Below are positions 28,001 through 38,695 of a DNA stretch of 64,000 nucleotides, in pieces (positions within the stretch are counted from its first letter, which is position 1; each line of letters opens with the position of its first letter). Origin of the DNA: Lepisosteus oculatus (taxonomy: Eukaryota; Chordata; Actinopteri; Semionotiformes; Lepisosteidae); the NCBI RefSeq assembly GCF_040954835.1, contig NC_090698.1, forward strand, positions 55,810,284 through 55,874,283, read 5' to 3'. Below the pieces are notes generated by a model, which was not told where the DNA came from, did not search any database, and was given only the letters and a program-made list of their open reading frames with translations. The position numbers and the translations under genes are program-made.

Positions 28001-31000
28001 CAGTTCATGAGGTGAATCAACACTGTTAAATGCCAGTCCTGATGGAGAATGATCAAGAAAAAAAACATAGAAAGGGACCAAAATGCTCCACTTATCAAGA
28101 GAATAATGCTTTGTATCACCGGTATCAAGGTAGATTTGCCAGCAGTGAAGCCAAGTCATCTTAAGCAGTGAGTCTAGGTTCAGTGGAGACTAAATCAATG
28201 CCATGATGATGATGCACTGATTGTTGTATATACAGTAACAGATCACTTGCAGTAACAGATTTCCAACACCATTGAAGCATAGAGCGGATCAGTCTCGGGA
28301 TAGACAGCTGTGGGATGTCCAGTTCTCTTTTCTGTGCTGCTTCAGTCACTAGGCAAAGTTGTGTCCTGTTGATGGTATTCACAATTATTACTTATTACCA
28401 ACAAGGTGGTACCATTGATGTTCTACTGGACTCGGGTCAGGATTAGAAGTTGGCCACAACAACTTTGATGATGTGGCGTTGTGATCCTTGCAGTTTGTGA
28501 TTTTTCTTTTCGCCAGTTGTCGATTGGCTTGCAGGAGCACCAAATCCGCTGAATCAAGGACTGTGTTTATGTGTTGCTGAGAAATAAGGTTGGCCTCAGT
28601 CAGCACCAATGGCATCCTTACTTTAAAGAAGATTCAACTAGATCGTGGCACTTCCACCAACCCACCAGTGGGTTTGAAGAAGAACACAATAGTTGTCTTC
28701 CATCAAGAATGTTTAGGGAAGATTGTTATTTATTCAGTCTATCACTTTCTCGGCCAGCACATCAGATGTTTTCTGGCCAGCAGGAGTCATTCATATTGTC
28801 TCTCTGCTGCCAGTGTTACCAAAGAATGGCTTATAAATATGAAGACAAGTTTCATGCCGATGGTCAACTACAGTCAGTCACCAAATTGGCTGGTGCTTCC
28901 TGTGAATGCCTGTACTGTGCAGTAGCACTGCACTCTCGAAACAATTGAGTGATGGAAATGTTTTAGATGTGGAAGTGATAGTCCTAAGACACTGTGGTTA
29001 CCATCTCCCTTGCAGGACATGGCCTGGCCTTCACAGAGACAGTTTCCTGATGTCTATGGAATAATCTGTTGATTTCTGAAGTAGACCTTCTCATTTTCCA
29101 GGCCACTTATTTCAAAGACAGGCTGGCTGCAATTATGCCAGTAGCAAGAACTTTAATTGTCACTGCTCAAGCAGTGAATGGCCATACCATTTTCTGTTTT
29201 CAGATAGCAAATCTATCTGCTTACTAATTAAACCGTAGGGAACATTTTGCAGTAGCCTACTCGTGCAAAGATTAGACTGATACCAGCATTAGGACTAAAA
29301 TCGGATAAAATCGTATGTCATTTCACATATTTAATATAAGAAGTCATTCTGTATTTCTAAACAGAAATGAAAAAAAATGTCACTTAATTTTAAGCTCCCC
29401 CAAAAATGTCCCCCCAGGAGAAAGCAAGAAGTGAAAAAACTGAACACCCTCACTTCCCCCACCCAGCTAGCAAAAAAAAAAACTGCAAAGGGGGTCGGGA
29501 GAGCTACTTTTAATTTAGACTAGCAAGAAAATGTGAATTTTTGGCAGGTCTTTACATTTTAGTCTACTATAGCCATGCCTCAGAAGCTTTTGGTGCCAAC
29601 ATAAAGCTTTCTTTAGTGGTTATTCTGTTAAGGAGATTTTTCATCATCTACCAAGTGACATTACAAGCATTATGTGACACTGCATTAGGCTGCACAAAGT
29701 CTCTGTGGCAAGAACCTACATAATATAAATGCATGCTGCATGCATTTCCTCTTCTAAATTTTAGAGTATGTGGTTGTTGTATGTGTTTTCTCTAACTCCT
29801 ATTAGGGTCTCATTGTGCTGGGCTGTTTAGCACGATGGTGCTCGGGGGGTCTTCCAGTGCACCTAACCTACAGGATTATGCTCGTGCTCACCGTAAAAAG
29901 CTGACTTCTTCTGGCTTCTTAGATGGTATGTGCAAACACGCACACACATCATCAAAAGATGAACCTGTAGCTATTTTCTGGAAAGGAATCCTGGAATTTT
30001 ATGATTACAGCTTTACAAAAAGAAATGTTGTGTATTTTTGTAAAGCTTATTTTTATTGCCATACTTCTTGTATAAATTTGAGCTGATAACTATTGCCTGC
30101 AACAGTTTTCTTAGTCAGAGTGCAGCAATTGTACATTAACAGACATGCTGAACTCTTTTTCTGTTTTGTGTTTATTCTGTGGCTAGGACAAGTAATTCAA
30201 CATATTCATTCAGCCTCAGGCATCAGCAAGAATTTTAAGCTGAGGTTTATAAATGATTTGAATTATTTGCAGGTGTCTAGATCTTGTTGCAAAGGTTGTG
30301 GTAAAATCCATTTATGTACTGTATGTACTCTCCCAGTTCTGGAAATGTTTGCACCGTACCTTAGACCGGATGTTCTGCTAAACACACTTTGCTTATTGGC
30401 TTTACCCTTGTATGTTCATAGAGCGCAAATACATTTGAAGCACATGTCTATCCATTTTATTTATTGACATTGATGGACTGACCAACTTACCAGCCATAAA
30501 TTGAAGCTCTGCGCTGTGGGTGTCTGGCTGGAATCTTGCTACTTAAATAAGGAAAGTTTGTTCAATGAAGATGTCAATGAAATTCGAGTTGTCCACTTAC
30601 ATGGCAAGACTCATTTATTTGGGTGAAGCAGGACCTAACTATTGTCACAATCAGACAGGCATAACCTTAGTCTAGGGGGAGGGTTGTGGTGGAGGACACA
30701 TATTCTTTACATTATGGGCAAGTCTGACCTGTTGTTTTCTGTCCTAAGGTAGTTTGAACACTTTCTTAGCACTTGCTTGCATGTATAAATAGTTATTTTC
30801 ACCTGTTCGGAATGGTGTTTGCATCCACAAGTGGGTGTTGTGATTGTAAAAATAAATCTGCCCGGACATTACTTTTCCAGATTAGAAAACTTCTAAAATA
30901 AAATCCTATTGAGCACCGTCTGAAAATACCCCACAAAAACTCCAGGATTCCTTGAACTTTGTTGTTGTGTGAATCACTTCTTTACTTAATGTAACTACAT

Positions 31001-34000
31001 TTGTCATTTTGATTTTTGACTAATTCTTATGCTTAGGTAGAGAAATAATTTTCAGCAATACAGAATATTGCTTGCAGACAAATGTGGTGTTTAATTTTCT
31101 AACAATCTCAACGGGGAAACTTGAATGGTAGCAGCCGAGTCTTTTTCTGCAGAAGGCAAGATGCATTTCTGCTTGCCATTTGAGAGACTTGTCCATGATT
31201 CTGACTTCCAGGATTTCGAAAGGTTTACCTAACAGGGATCACAGAGTTTGCTCTTTTCTCTTAATTCCCGAGCAGTACACACCTTAACGTTTCACTTAGA
31301 ACTCCACATTAAACAATGGTGATTTAGTTTTTTGCTCCTTGCTTTGGCTGACAGTCTTTACACCTTAACTACTCCCTTTTACTTTATCCTTCCTTTTTCC
31401 TGCATGCTACCTCGTCCATTACTTTTTTTTTCTTCCCTTTCTAGTCTTTTTCTGGTAGCTAGCTGTTTTAAATTTCAGATACCTGTTTTTCTCTTTCTCA
31501 GACGCCACACGTGGTTCTGCTGTAAAACGATTTTCTATCTCATTTGCTCGACACCCAACCAATGGTATGTTTGCTTTTGTTGTTTAAAAGAATTCTCCCT
31601 TGCTTCATCACTTTTTTTTTGTGGGTGTGAAGATTCCGTCCATCAGTCCTCCTCTAACCCCTGCACAACTACCATCAGGAATGACCATTTGACCATGGCC
31701 ATTGGGACAGCTGAAGTATATCATACAGTACTGTATATACTGTACCATGCAGATTTTTAGTACGGCTTAAAAAAACACTGGAGTTGCGATAGGTTCCTAA
31801 ATTTTGAATCGGGATAGAGATGTCTTTTTAGATGATTATGTTTGCATCTTTACAGAAAAAGGTAAGCATGTTTGGTATAGTTAAACTACGTAGCACTGCA
31901 AGGTTGGGGACAAGGTACTCATGGGATGTTAGGCCACAGTAGAGCAGTAATCATGCAGAGATCACGGTGGGAAAGGAAAGAGATGAGCAAGGTAGCTGCA
32001 TTTCCACTTGGGTGAAAGTGAGCTCCGGCAACTGTGATCTTTGAGCTCTTTTGGTTGCTTTGAATTTTGTTTCAAGTTTTCTTAAATATTCTTGAACATG
32101 TAGAAGTAATCAGGTGAAAAAAAAGGATTATTTACAGTAGGTACCCTGTATCTCACAATGAGCACAGCCTGCTGCTTGTATGTCAGAAACTAATCTTCTG
32201 TCAGAAAATAAAAATGCAGTACATGAAACTTTGTGAAATGTAAATATTTGCTTTATATTTATATTATATTTAAGAATGAAGTCATACATGTACTGGAGCT
32301 GAAGAAAAGCTAAAATCACATCAGGCTATGACAAAGTTAATCAGAATAGAACATATGCGCTAGTCATAATATACCGTATGCCTTTACTTTCAGTCCTGGA
32401 AGGTTATTGACATGGCTGATGTGAGATGAGGTATCTTTCTCAAAAATACAACACTGTTTAAACTGTGCTGTGGTAGAGTCACCCAGACGTCAGCAGAAGA
32501 GTTTTCCTTTTCCTTCATGGACCCTGTCCAGGAGGAGAGTCTGTAATACAAAGAAAGAAAATCAAAGCCTATCAGCTGTTTCAAGGAGTCGGCAGTCAAA
32601 GAACAGTAGCCTTAGGGCTGTCCTGAAGGAGGTCTGGCAATGACCTGGTAGTCCTGCACCACTACAGTGTTTGGATGGTGCTGTTTTTCATGAAGCTATA
32701 GCAGAAGTCTATTAGCCTTAGTCTGAATTTCACTAGTGATAGGTGAGTTCCAAGCCACACATGTTTTAAATCCGCTTCTTGGTCTGTTTTAATGTGTAAA
32801 ATCTTTTTTTGTATAATAATAATTTAGTAAGCAGCCCACAGTTTCAAGAATGCCATTAAAATTGTGTTTAATATCCAGATTGAACATAAAAAGAGCAGTG
32901 GAGTTAGTTTCAATAAGTCCTTTCACAAAGTTTAGTTGTAAACATCTTTAATTGATGTGTTTGTTTCAACAAATATTCCTCGATGACCTGTAGTGTAAAC
33001 TACTAGATTTAGAATTAAAAATGATTATCTGGGTGAGTGTTACATAATTTAAATGATTGAAACAACTCGTAGGTAAAGAAAGGCGGAATATCAAGGTAAT
33101 GTTAGATTAAAACTGAAGATTAGATTACATTATGATTATATAAAGAAACTAAGTAAGTGACTATAATCTACAATATTATCATCCGAATGTTGGAAAAGTA
33201 TAGAGGGCTGATACAGATTTAACTGCTAGATGAGTAGTGTTGAAGTCTCATAGCCATACTGTATATTAATTTAATGCTTAGGAATTTTAAAAGATATAGA
33301 GCAAGTATATTGTATCTTTAAATGTTGTAATTATAGGTATACATGTGTACTTTTGTAAACTAACAAAGATAATTGAATGGGGCCTTGTATTTTAAAATAT
33401 TTTGTAAAGTACATTTTATAAAAGTGCTTGTGGAAAAGGTGTGGTATTTTTAAAGAGCAAATGTTCAGCTGTTTACTTCATTGTTCCTGCGAGCTTTGTG
33501 GATAAAACCTGTTGTGTACAGCTTTCATATATATCCTTTAGATGTAGTAAACTATTATAAAAATAGCAGTTTTTCGTTGTTTGCATAGTCTTATAAGAAA
33601 GGTTTGTTGGGCATCATACTTTCATACATTTTTGTTTTTGTTTTTTAATCTGCATTTCTTAATGCCTCAGTGTTTTCCAGTATGTTGTGTGGTAAGTGTT
33701 GATTGTTACGTTCGGTGGGTAAATTTCTAAACTATTGTTTCTTTTAAATTACAGCTGCCTTTTTCTTTTTTCTACTTTATCTGATCCCCTCTCCTTAACC
33801 CCTTCCGCAGACCTCTCTTCCTCTCCTCGTACCTTTAATAAAGGGAAAATGGTGAAACAAGTGTCGTGTGAGAGTGCCTTACCCTATTTTTTGGGCCTCG
33901 ACCTAGAGCAGCCACACCTGATCAGGTGTTTGTCTGTTACCTCCCTGGAATATGTAGACCTCAGTGGTATGTTGCTTTAGGCTTGTGCTTGAGGCCAGGC

Positions 34001-37000
34001 AGCTTATTTTTTGTGTAAACCCTTTCAGCATTATTCCATGCTCTTGTAAATACCTTAAGAGGATTTGCATGTCAACTGCTCAAGATTTACTGTACTTTAA
34101 ATACACAATATTAAAGTTATACTCTTTTTGGTGACATAACTGGTACCAATGTACATTTGGTTTAAAGAATTAATGAACCACATTAAAAAGATCTCTTAGC
34201 AGGTCAACAGAAGTGCTGTATTTTTTTTTTATTGGCATGAGAAGGTTAAGGCAAATATTTGTCAAGTAGAAGTACAATAGGGGAGAGGACTTGTGAACTC
34301 TACATGTGTGTCCTTAATCAGTAAGTAAAAAAATATTGAAAACATGTTTTACCTTTGTATAGTCATTGAAAAAATAACTTTTCTTATTATCTGTAGGTTT
34401 GTAGATAATATTGTAACATATAAAGGTACTTGGTACTTATACTTGATACTTATAAAAGGTACTTAGACTTAACTTATAATTAGTTCTCAATCTATTGTTT
34501 TTTTGCTCTATTGCAGAGACATTAAACACTTCTGCATCTTGTAATTGTTTCAGACTACAATAATAATCTAAATCATTTTATTGTTGCTGGTCAAAACACG
34601 TCTCCATCTTAGCTACAATTCCTGTTTATTTCTTCTTGTATAAATATGCTTTTTTCAGTGTTGAAAATTAAATGAATGGGTTTACACTGAATTGTGTTTT
34701 TATGTAATAAGCTTGTTTGCTTGCATGTATTTGTCTTCCATGGCAATAGTACAATGTTCCCAAAAGTTTTTTTGTATCTTGAAAGGCAAAGTGACCTATA
34801 CCATCACAGAATACAAACATGTTATAATGTCTATCATTAAGCTTTAATATGATGAAAATACACTAATAACTTAAATATAACTAAGACCTGATTTCAACAC
34901 AGTTCTTGAAAGCAACATACTGTATAATTTATTTTCACACCAGAAAATACATGCAGTGGCATATCCTTCCTTTTAGTTTGCTAAAAACAATAGCTGACAT
35001 AGTATGCAGACTTCAAAAGGCCTTGTGTTGAGTCGCAATACAAATGGTCAGTATATGTCAACGGGAATACGCAGCACATTACTTTTAATGAGAAACATAC
35101 TAGTGTTTCAGGTCACTTGTAATAAAATCCTGAGTGTTAAGTCCAGAATAAAATATGTAGGATATAATACTGCTCCTGTAAACAAATTAATTAATTGTCT
35201 GCTCTCTGAATTTCTAGTTCTTTCTTGCTGCAATAACTAAGCCTTAATTGCAGAAGTAATCTGCTTTGTAAATTGTTTTTTCTGACACTTATTCCAAAAC
35301 TACAAAAATGCTTGGTAATCTTGGATGTTTTAGAATCAGTCAGGAGCAGGTTGGCTTTGCAATGTATTAGGCACCCATTCACAAATATACATTTAAACTG
35401 CACCCTTGTAAATTACAGTGAAAAGAGTAGTATCTTAGGGTAATCACAGCAGCTACAAGCTCAAAATGAGCTTTCTGTGAAAACCCATACCTGTGACAAG
35501 CTTTTCAAAGAAATCTGTTACCATATTTCCAGGGGCACCAATGATATAAATTATCATGATCGAATGGCAAGAAGTAATGAACATTTCCTTGTTGTTTCTT
35601 ATTGCAGGTAGCTAGACTTTCCTCTTGCCAAATCCTTCAGATTGCATTGGCAGTATCAGTTAATAAAAGAGATTCTTTAGGCAATTGCCTAAATGCACAT
35701 CAGGTGGCATTAGGAGCAACTCAGTATGGGGAATTAGAAAGTAAAAGTACAGATTACAGTGCAAAAATGGGTTTGGTCACTTTCTATACAAGAGTGATGG
35801 CTACAAAAATAACTTCATTTTTTAGTTTTTATATTCCCAGTTTAATTCCTATCAGCTCTTGATAATTAGAATATGGTAACTGTATAAAAAATTGAGTTTA
35901 GTTTGAAGCTTTTGTAAAATTGTAACTGAGTTTGCATTTTTAACAGAAAAAAGTGGCTGTATGATCATATCTAAAATAATGTTTATTTATATGATTTTAA
36001 GATTATACTGCAGCACAATTTAAATATATACATATTTTATACTTTAAGCTATATAACTGTTCTAATGTTCTGCCCTGTCAGTTTTCCTCTCTTACCTTCA
36101 TTCAGGTTAAGGGGTCCATTTGACCTACTGTATTATGGTTCCTGTGGGCCTTCTTTGCTATACATAGCTTAAAGTTTTCTTTAATTTCTCCAAGTTCTGG
36201 TATCTAAGAATCTTTTAACGAAAAAAAAATTAATTACATGGGAATTAGAAAGAAAAAATGGTCAGATTTAACACATTTAAGGTAAGTAAGGATTTTCATA
36301 TATTTAAACTGCCTTTAATACGGAGTAGTATTAAAACCACCTTAATACAGTATTATTATAGCTTGGGGCAAGCTTGATGTGATTCATTTGCTTCCATGGT
36401 ACCTACCTACACCAACCAGAATCTCTGAAAAGCATCCCATTCTGTAATGTACTAGAGTGTGTAGCATCTGACATTTGTGTTCACATACTGTATCATAAAC
36501 AGTTGTGACTCATTTGCTGCTCCATTCAGTAATAAGTATATTACAGTACTTTGCATTCAGTATTCACATCTTATGTCGATCAAAGAAATAGTTCATGCTA
36601 ATCTCTTGAAATGGTTTCTTCTAGGTTTTGAATTGTATTCCATGGTGCCTTCAATCTGTCCCCTTGAGACCCTTCACAATTCCTTATCCCTTAAACAAGT
36701 GGATGACTTTTTGGCCTCTGTCGCTGCTTCATCCAATGAAACGTTTTTGGAAACACCAACCTCTTCCCCAGGTAGAGTGCATCTGTATGCATGCCATGTG
36801 TGTACAAACTGTATATAGATTAAATACAAATGTGTATAATTGTGCCAGATGTCTCTTGTGCTGCCTCAGAGTGGATTTGGGCCACATGTATTTTGCACTT
36901 TTAAAATGTGTTATCCTCATTACTGACAAACTACAGATGTGTGATTCCTTTTTTTTAATATGTCGGTTTGCTAAATACTCGTTTCACTGCTGTGACAACA

Positions 37001-38695
37001 AATGTAGCAGCTGGCATTAGAGAGGTATGAGAGATCACTCGCACGTATGATACTTTGTGTTCTGATTACAAGTATAACTTTCCGCCATTGTCCCAGGGGC
37101 ATTCAGCTTAACTAACTAACTTGTTGTTTGCTCTTGTATGGATTCTTCTAGCTTCTACATTAGGTTATGGTACAGTACCAAGTAGGAAAACATCTTTAAA
37201 TACATACACCCCAGCAAGGATTCTGCCTTCACCTTTTTCTCATTCTTCAAGCAAGAAAGCATCAGACAGGGCATCTGTTGGTAAGAATTATTTTTTATAT
37301 GTCTACCTGTAAGTTGTCATTTTCCACATAACCCAGTTTCAATGGCATAATCTTCCGTTTGATTTTTAAAGTAATTTTAAAATTGACCCATTTATAATTG
37401 TACTTAAGTGATAAAGACATCAGTATGAAAAACTGATCCAAATGTTGGTGGTTCAATCCCTTGAAAAGATAAATTTTTAATATCTTAAAAACTAAGGCAA
37501 GACAAACTCTGGCTTCAGCAGCACAAATGTAGCACAAACACAAGAATTGAGAATTAATGTACTTTTCATAGGGACCAGCTCAACGCTGCTGGTTCCTCTA
37601 TTATCTAAATCATGGGTGTCCAACATGCATGATTATTTTTCAGCATGTGTGACAAGTGTGCCAGAATCCTGGCCTTGATTCATTTTGTACCCTGTCTGAG
37701 CCTATATAGACTGCACACCAAGCAGGTGCACTGTAATGGTCTAATACACAAAGCAGTCCCTGTGATTCAGTAAGTAATAACTTTGTAATTGTTATTGAAG
37801 AAAAAATGTAGATAAAGGATGTGGTTAAGAAAACAAAAGAAATGTATATTTCTTTGTAGAAGTGAATGGAAAGTAGACATTTTTTAATTTGTACACAACA
37901 GGTAGTTGATGCCAAAGAGAGAAGTTGTAGAAGTGAATTTATTGCTGGTTTTCAAATGTAGCAACATGTCCACATTTTAAATTGTTTTTTGCATACAATA
38001 GTATTGTATTTTGTTGATTCTATTTCACAGGTAAAACTCTGCTAAGTACTGTATAAAATAAAGAAAGGTGCATTTCACTTCATAAATTCATAAATTCATC
38101 ATAGCCACTGAATTTTAGTTTTATCAGTCCCTAGAGCAAAGTTCACAGTTGATGCAGATCACTAATCCCAGAGTCTATTTAGTTTGCAGTTTATCAACTG
38201 ATATTAATATAAAAACATACCTGTATATATACAGTATATACATATCTGCATATATTTCTGCTAGCTATTGAACATGATAACCCAAAAATATTCAACAGAA
38301 TAGAACATTTTGTAGTGCAAATAATCATAATTATGATATTGTAAATGATTCCAGCTAATAATGCTAAAAAATATCCCACCCAGCATGACCTAATTTTTAG
38401 AGAAAAAAAAACGTCTGCTATTTTCCTAGGCCTGCAATTGAAACTTGCTGATGTTTAAAAACATAAAACAAAAAGAGCCATCAGTGAATCAGACATAAGA
38501 TCCTAATGCTAATATCTTCTGTTGAATCGAAGCCGTGTTCTGTTTCTTACAGTGAGCAGTGGACCCTCAAGCCCAGTGTCAAGTGCTGGTCCACCCTCTC
38601 CTGCAGATCTGTCACCACACAACATTCCTGGAGGCAATGTGCTCATGCAACAGACCAGCGATGAACAAGAAACACCTAAAGGATTTTCCCTGTAA
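1..38695 (+). CDS. ppip5k2: PPIP5K2 (inositol hexakisphosphate / diphosphoinositol pentakisphosphate kinase 2), spliced, 5'-truncated
   Basis: A cytosolic bifunctional enzyme: the family phosphorylates InsP6 and 5-InsP7 at position 1 to give 1-InsP7 and InsP8, and its phosphatase-like domain removes those groups. I assembled 30 exons whose phases all agree; they total 3,702 bases, or 1,233 residues plus TAA at 38693-38695. Numbering starts at the first visible codon, so the initiator Met and about 20 residues lie upstream. Visible landmarks are KPFVEKP (161-167), YIYEEFM (213-219), the ATP-grasp metal-site segment CDVNG (299-303), RHGDRTP (367-373) and SESHVH (804-809). The sequence follows vertebrate PPIP5K2 almost residue for residue up to the tail. 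Assignment to paralogue 2 rather than 1 rests on that match and on MACIR lying next to it. All donors are GT and all acceptors AG. Exon coordinates are in the three block entries that follow. No frameshift or internal stop was found. Confidence 0.95.
52..1897 (+). other. PPIP5K2 introns 1 and 2, no further feature
   Basis: Apart from exon 2 (784-979) this is AT-rich intron sequence in which I saw no repeat family, RNA gene or extra exon. Confidence 0.6.
2341..3110 (+). mobile_element. Decayed L2/CR1-like LINE reverse transcriptase relic, interrupted
   Basis: In PPIP5K2 intron 3, short stretches line up in order with a non-LTR reverse transcriptase: [15 protein letters not shown]...YRPF followed by GKQF (2416-2527), then SQHGFRKG (about 2575-2598), then [14 protein letters not shown] (about 2929-2970). 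They are in different frames and carry stops, so the copy is dead. Between about 2620 and 2925 unrelated sequence interrupts it, including an inverted pair of GGAGGCGGGAGC (2789-2800) and its complement (2837-2848), suggesting a later insertion. Confidence 0.65.
4190..4528 (-). mobile_element. tRNA-derived SINE, reverse orientation
   Basis: Read on the minus strand from about 4528, the sequence starts GGCAGCCAGTGGCGCAGTGG, then TTAGCACTGCTAA and a degraded B-box region, which is a tRNA-like head with an A box. The body that follows matches a very common fish repeat: on the plus strand CACAGGAAACCCACGCGAA, GAAGCCAATTAACCCTCCAG and, near the far end, CCGTCCATTTTCTAATCACTTTATCC. It lies in PPIP5K2 intron 4 and shows many substitutions. 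Confidence 0.7.
6605..6650 (-). repeat. Short fragment of the same SINE body
   Basis: GAGCCTATCCCAGCAGCCAG followed by CAACGGGCACAATGCAG matches the middle of the SINE family seen at 4190-4528. It is only about 45 bases and sits in the same intron. Confidence 0.4.
8143..8226. repeat. 32-bp tandem repeat, about 2.6 copies
   Basis: The unit begins ATTTAAATACAGAGTAGT and ends TTACAGAGTATCA; copies start at 8143, 8175 and 8207, exactly 32 bases apart, with one substitution between the full copies. A further partial ACAGAGTAGCTAG lies on each side. It is in PPIP5K2 intron 6. Confidence 0.85.
8245..8280 (+). repeat. LINE/SINE-type 3' tail fragment
   Basis: TGCAATTTCCCTCACGGGAT followed by CAATAAAGTATCT is the characteristic 3' end of a retroposon family common in fish and amphibians. 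Only the tail is present; it abuts the 32-bp tandem repeat. Confidence 0.5.
8942..9131. repeat. Perfect 87-bp inverted repeat with 16-nt spacer
   Basis: Left arm 8942-9028 and right arm 9045-9131 are exact reverse complements over all 87 bases, checked base by base. The spacer is 9029-9044. The arms begin CACATATCTTTTTAATGGAC and end GAAGCTGTGATTT at the loop. It lies in PPIP5K2 intron 7 (8561-9201), 70 bases before exon 8, so it is transcribed as part of the pre-mRNA. I saw no clear target-site duplication, although GCTAA occurs near both ends. It may be a foldback MITE, a recent inverted duplication, or an assembly artefact. Confidence 0.95.
9324..13867 (+). other. PPIP5K2 introns 8 and 9
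   Basis: A 3.6-kb intron and a 0.86-kb intron separated by exon 9. Apart from the weak Tc1-like fragment near 9931 the sequence is ordinary AT-rich intron; open stretches here show no protein resemblance. Confidence 0.5.
9931..10110 (+). mobile_element. Possible Tc1-like transposase 3' fragment
   Basis: One frame reads KSPDLN, a stop, then TEHI, resembling the SPDLNPIEHLW motif before the last catalytic residue of Tc1/mariner transposases. The rest is too decayed to align by eye. It lies in PPIP5K2 intron 8. Confidence 0.3.
13868..20222 (+). CDS. ppip5k2: PPIP5K2 exons 10-22: histidine-acid-phosphatase-like domain
   Basis: Exons: 13868-13954, 14309-14384, 14518-14627, 14707-14792, 15004-15129, 15455-15576, 15970-16152, 16760-16901, 17334-17557, 18580-18707, 19393-19507, 19906-20013, 20106-20222. 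Exon 10 encodes RHGDRTP, the RHGxRxP signature of branch-2 histidine acid phosphatases. Exon 20 encodes SESHVHSLL, where the family has its second conserved His region. Exon 16 carries the Ser-rich SDSDSLSS segment. Spacing between the two catalytic motifs is about 430 residues, far more than in ordinary acid phosphatases, which is typical of PPIP5K because of a large insertion. Introns in this half are mostly short (80-400 bp), in contrast to the tail half. Confidence 0.93.
16300..16333. repeat. Short perfect hairpin, 13-bp stem
   Basis: TGATTTAGACAGC at 16300-16312 is the exact reverse complement of 16321-16333, with an 8-nt loop. It lies in the intron after exon 16. Confidence 0.8.
17044..17089. 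repeat. Short perfect hairpin, 15-bp stem
   Basis: TCTTCAATTAAAACT at 17044-17058 is the exact reverse complement of 17075-17089, with a 16-nt loop. It lies in the intron after exon 17. Too short for a microRNA precursor on its own. Confidence 0.8.
20515..38695 (+). CDS. ppip5k2: PPIP5K2 exons 23-30: regulatory C-terminal tail
   Basis: Exons: 20515-20679, 23836-24009, 26495-26564, 29806-29925, 31502-31564, 36625-36771, 37152-37280, 38553-38695 (stop TAA at 38693). Exon 23 includes [11 protein letters not shown]. Exon 24 has five Arg in a row (979-983, genome about 23912-23928), followed by SSPVSPKS; this looks like the basic nuclear-localisation and phosphosite segment known in PPIP5K2. Exon 26 has [14 protein letters not shown], exon 27 [11 protein letters not shown], exon 28 [17 protein letters not shown] and exon 29 [12 protein letters not shown], all conserved vertebrate blocks. 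The final exon is Ser/Pro-rich and ends TPKGFSL, unlike the Lys-rich end of the human reference isoform. Exons 25 to 30 all join in phase 1, so single exons here can be skipped without losing frame. Confidence 0.9.
20680..26494 (+). other. PPIP5K2 introns flanking exon 24
   Basis: A 3.2-kb intron and a 2.5-kb intron with no repeat family recognised apart from the ACGTTATA cluster. Both are AT-rich with many TACTGTA/TACAGTA heptamers. Confidence 0.5.
25541..25571. repeat. ACGTTATA repeats with a 14-bp perfect palindrome
   Basis: ACGTTATA occurs at 25541, 25551 and 25558, the last as part of the self-complementary 14-mer ACGTTATATAACGT (25558-25571). It lies in the intron after exon 24. Its function is unknown. 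Confidence 0.7.
28161..28615 (-). mobile_element. Decayed Tc1/mariner-family transposase C-terminus
   Basis: On the minus strand two adjacent frames match the end of a Tc1-like transposase: [18 protein letters not shown] (compare the family's WPARSPDLNPIEHLWD), then [18 protein letters not shown] (compare IPQ..IRRLIRSMRRRC). A frame change and stops separate them, so the copy is dead. Possible further remnants of the same element extend toward about 28950. It lies antisense in the PPIP5K2 intron after exon 25. Confidence 0.65.
29390..29510. other. C-rich / A-run low-complexity patch in PPIP5K2 intron
   Basis: Several runs of five to six C, a run of eleven A (about 29471) and a GGGGGTCGGGAG segment stand out against the AT-rich intron. 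No coding or repeat identity was recognised. Confidence 0.4.
29926..36624 (+). other. PPIP5K2 tail introns
   Basis: Contains exon 27 (31502-31564) and the cassette exon candidate (33811-33966). The rest is AT-rich; I recognised no transposon and no further exon with a usable frame. Confidence 0.5.
33811..33966 (+). CDS. ppip5k2: Candidate alternative (cassette) exon of PPIP5K2
   Basis: Inside the 5-kb intron between exons 27 and 28, a CT-rich tract ending in CAG (to 33810) precedes 156 bases with no stop, followed by a GT donor (GGTATGT). The exon is phase 1 at both ends, matching its neighbours, so inclusion adds 52 residues in frame: it begins [12 protein letters not shown] and includes [14 protein letters not shown] and SLEYVDLS. 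Composition looks coding, unlike the surrounding intron. With it the visible protein would be 1,285 residues. I do not know its conservation, and cannot tell whether it is constitutive or tissue-specific. Confidence 0.55.

Noticed and set aside
28571..28948. 125- and 111-codon plus-strand open frames
   Set aside because: They lie opposite, or next to, the minus-strand Tc1-like relic and look like by-products of its old coding strand.
31332..31760. 142-codon open frame around PPIP5K2 exon 27
   Set aside because: The real exon (31502-31564) is read in a different frame; the long frame is mostly T/C-rich intron giving Leu/Phe/Ser-rich filler.
35608..35740. Possible extra PPIP5K2 exon with acceptor TTGCAG and donor AAAGTAAAAG
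   Set aside because: Its length (133) breaks the phase-1 frame, and the required frame hits TAG in the third codon, so it cannot be a coding cassette exon.
37440..37475. GGTGGTTCAATCCCTT, resembling a tRNA B box
   Set aside because: No A box at the right distance and no cloverleaf could be drawn.
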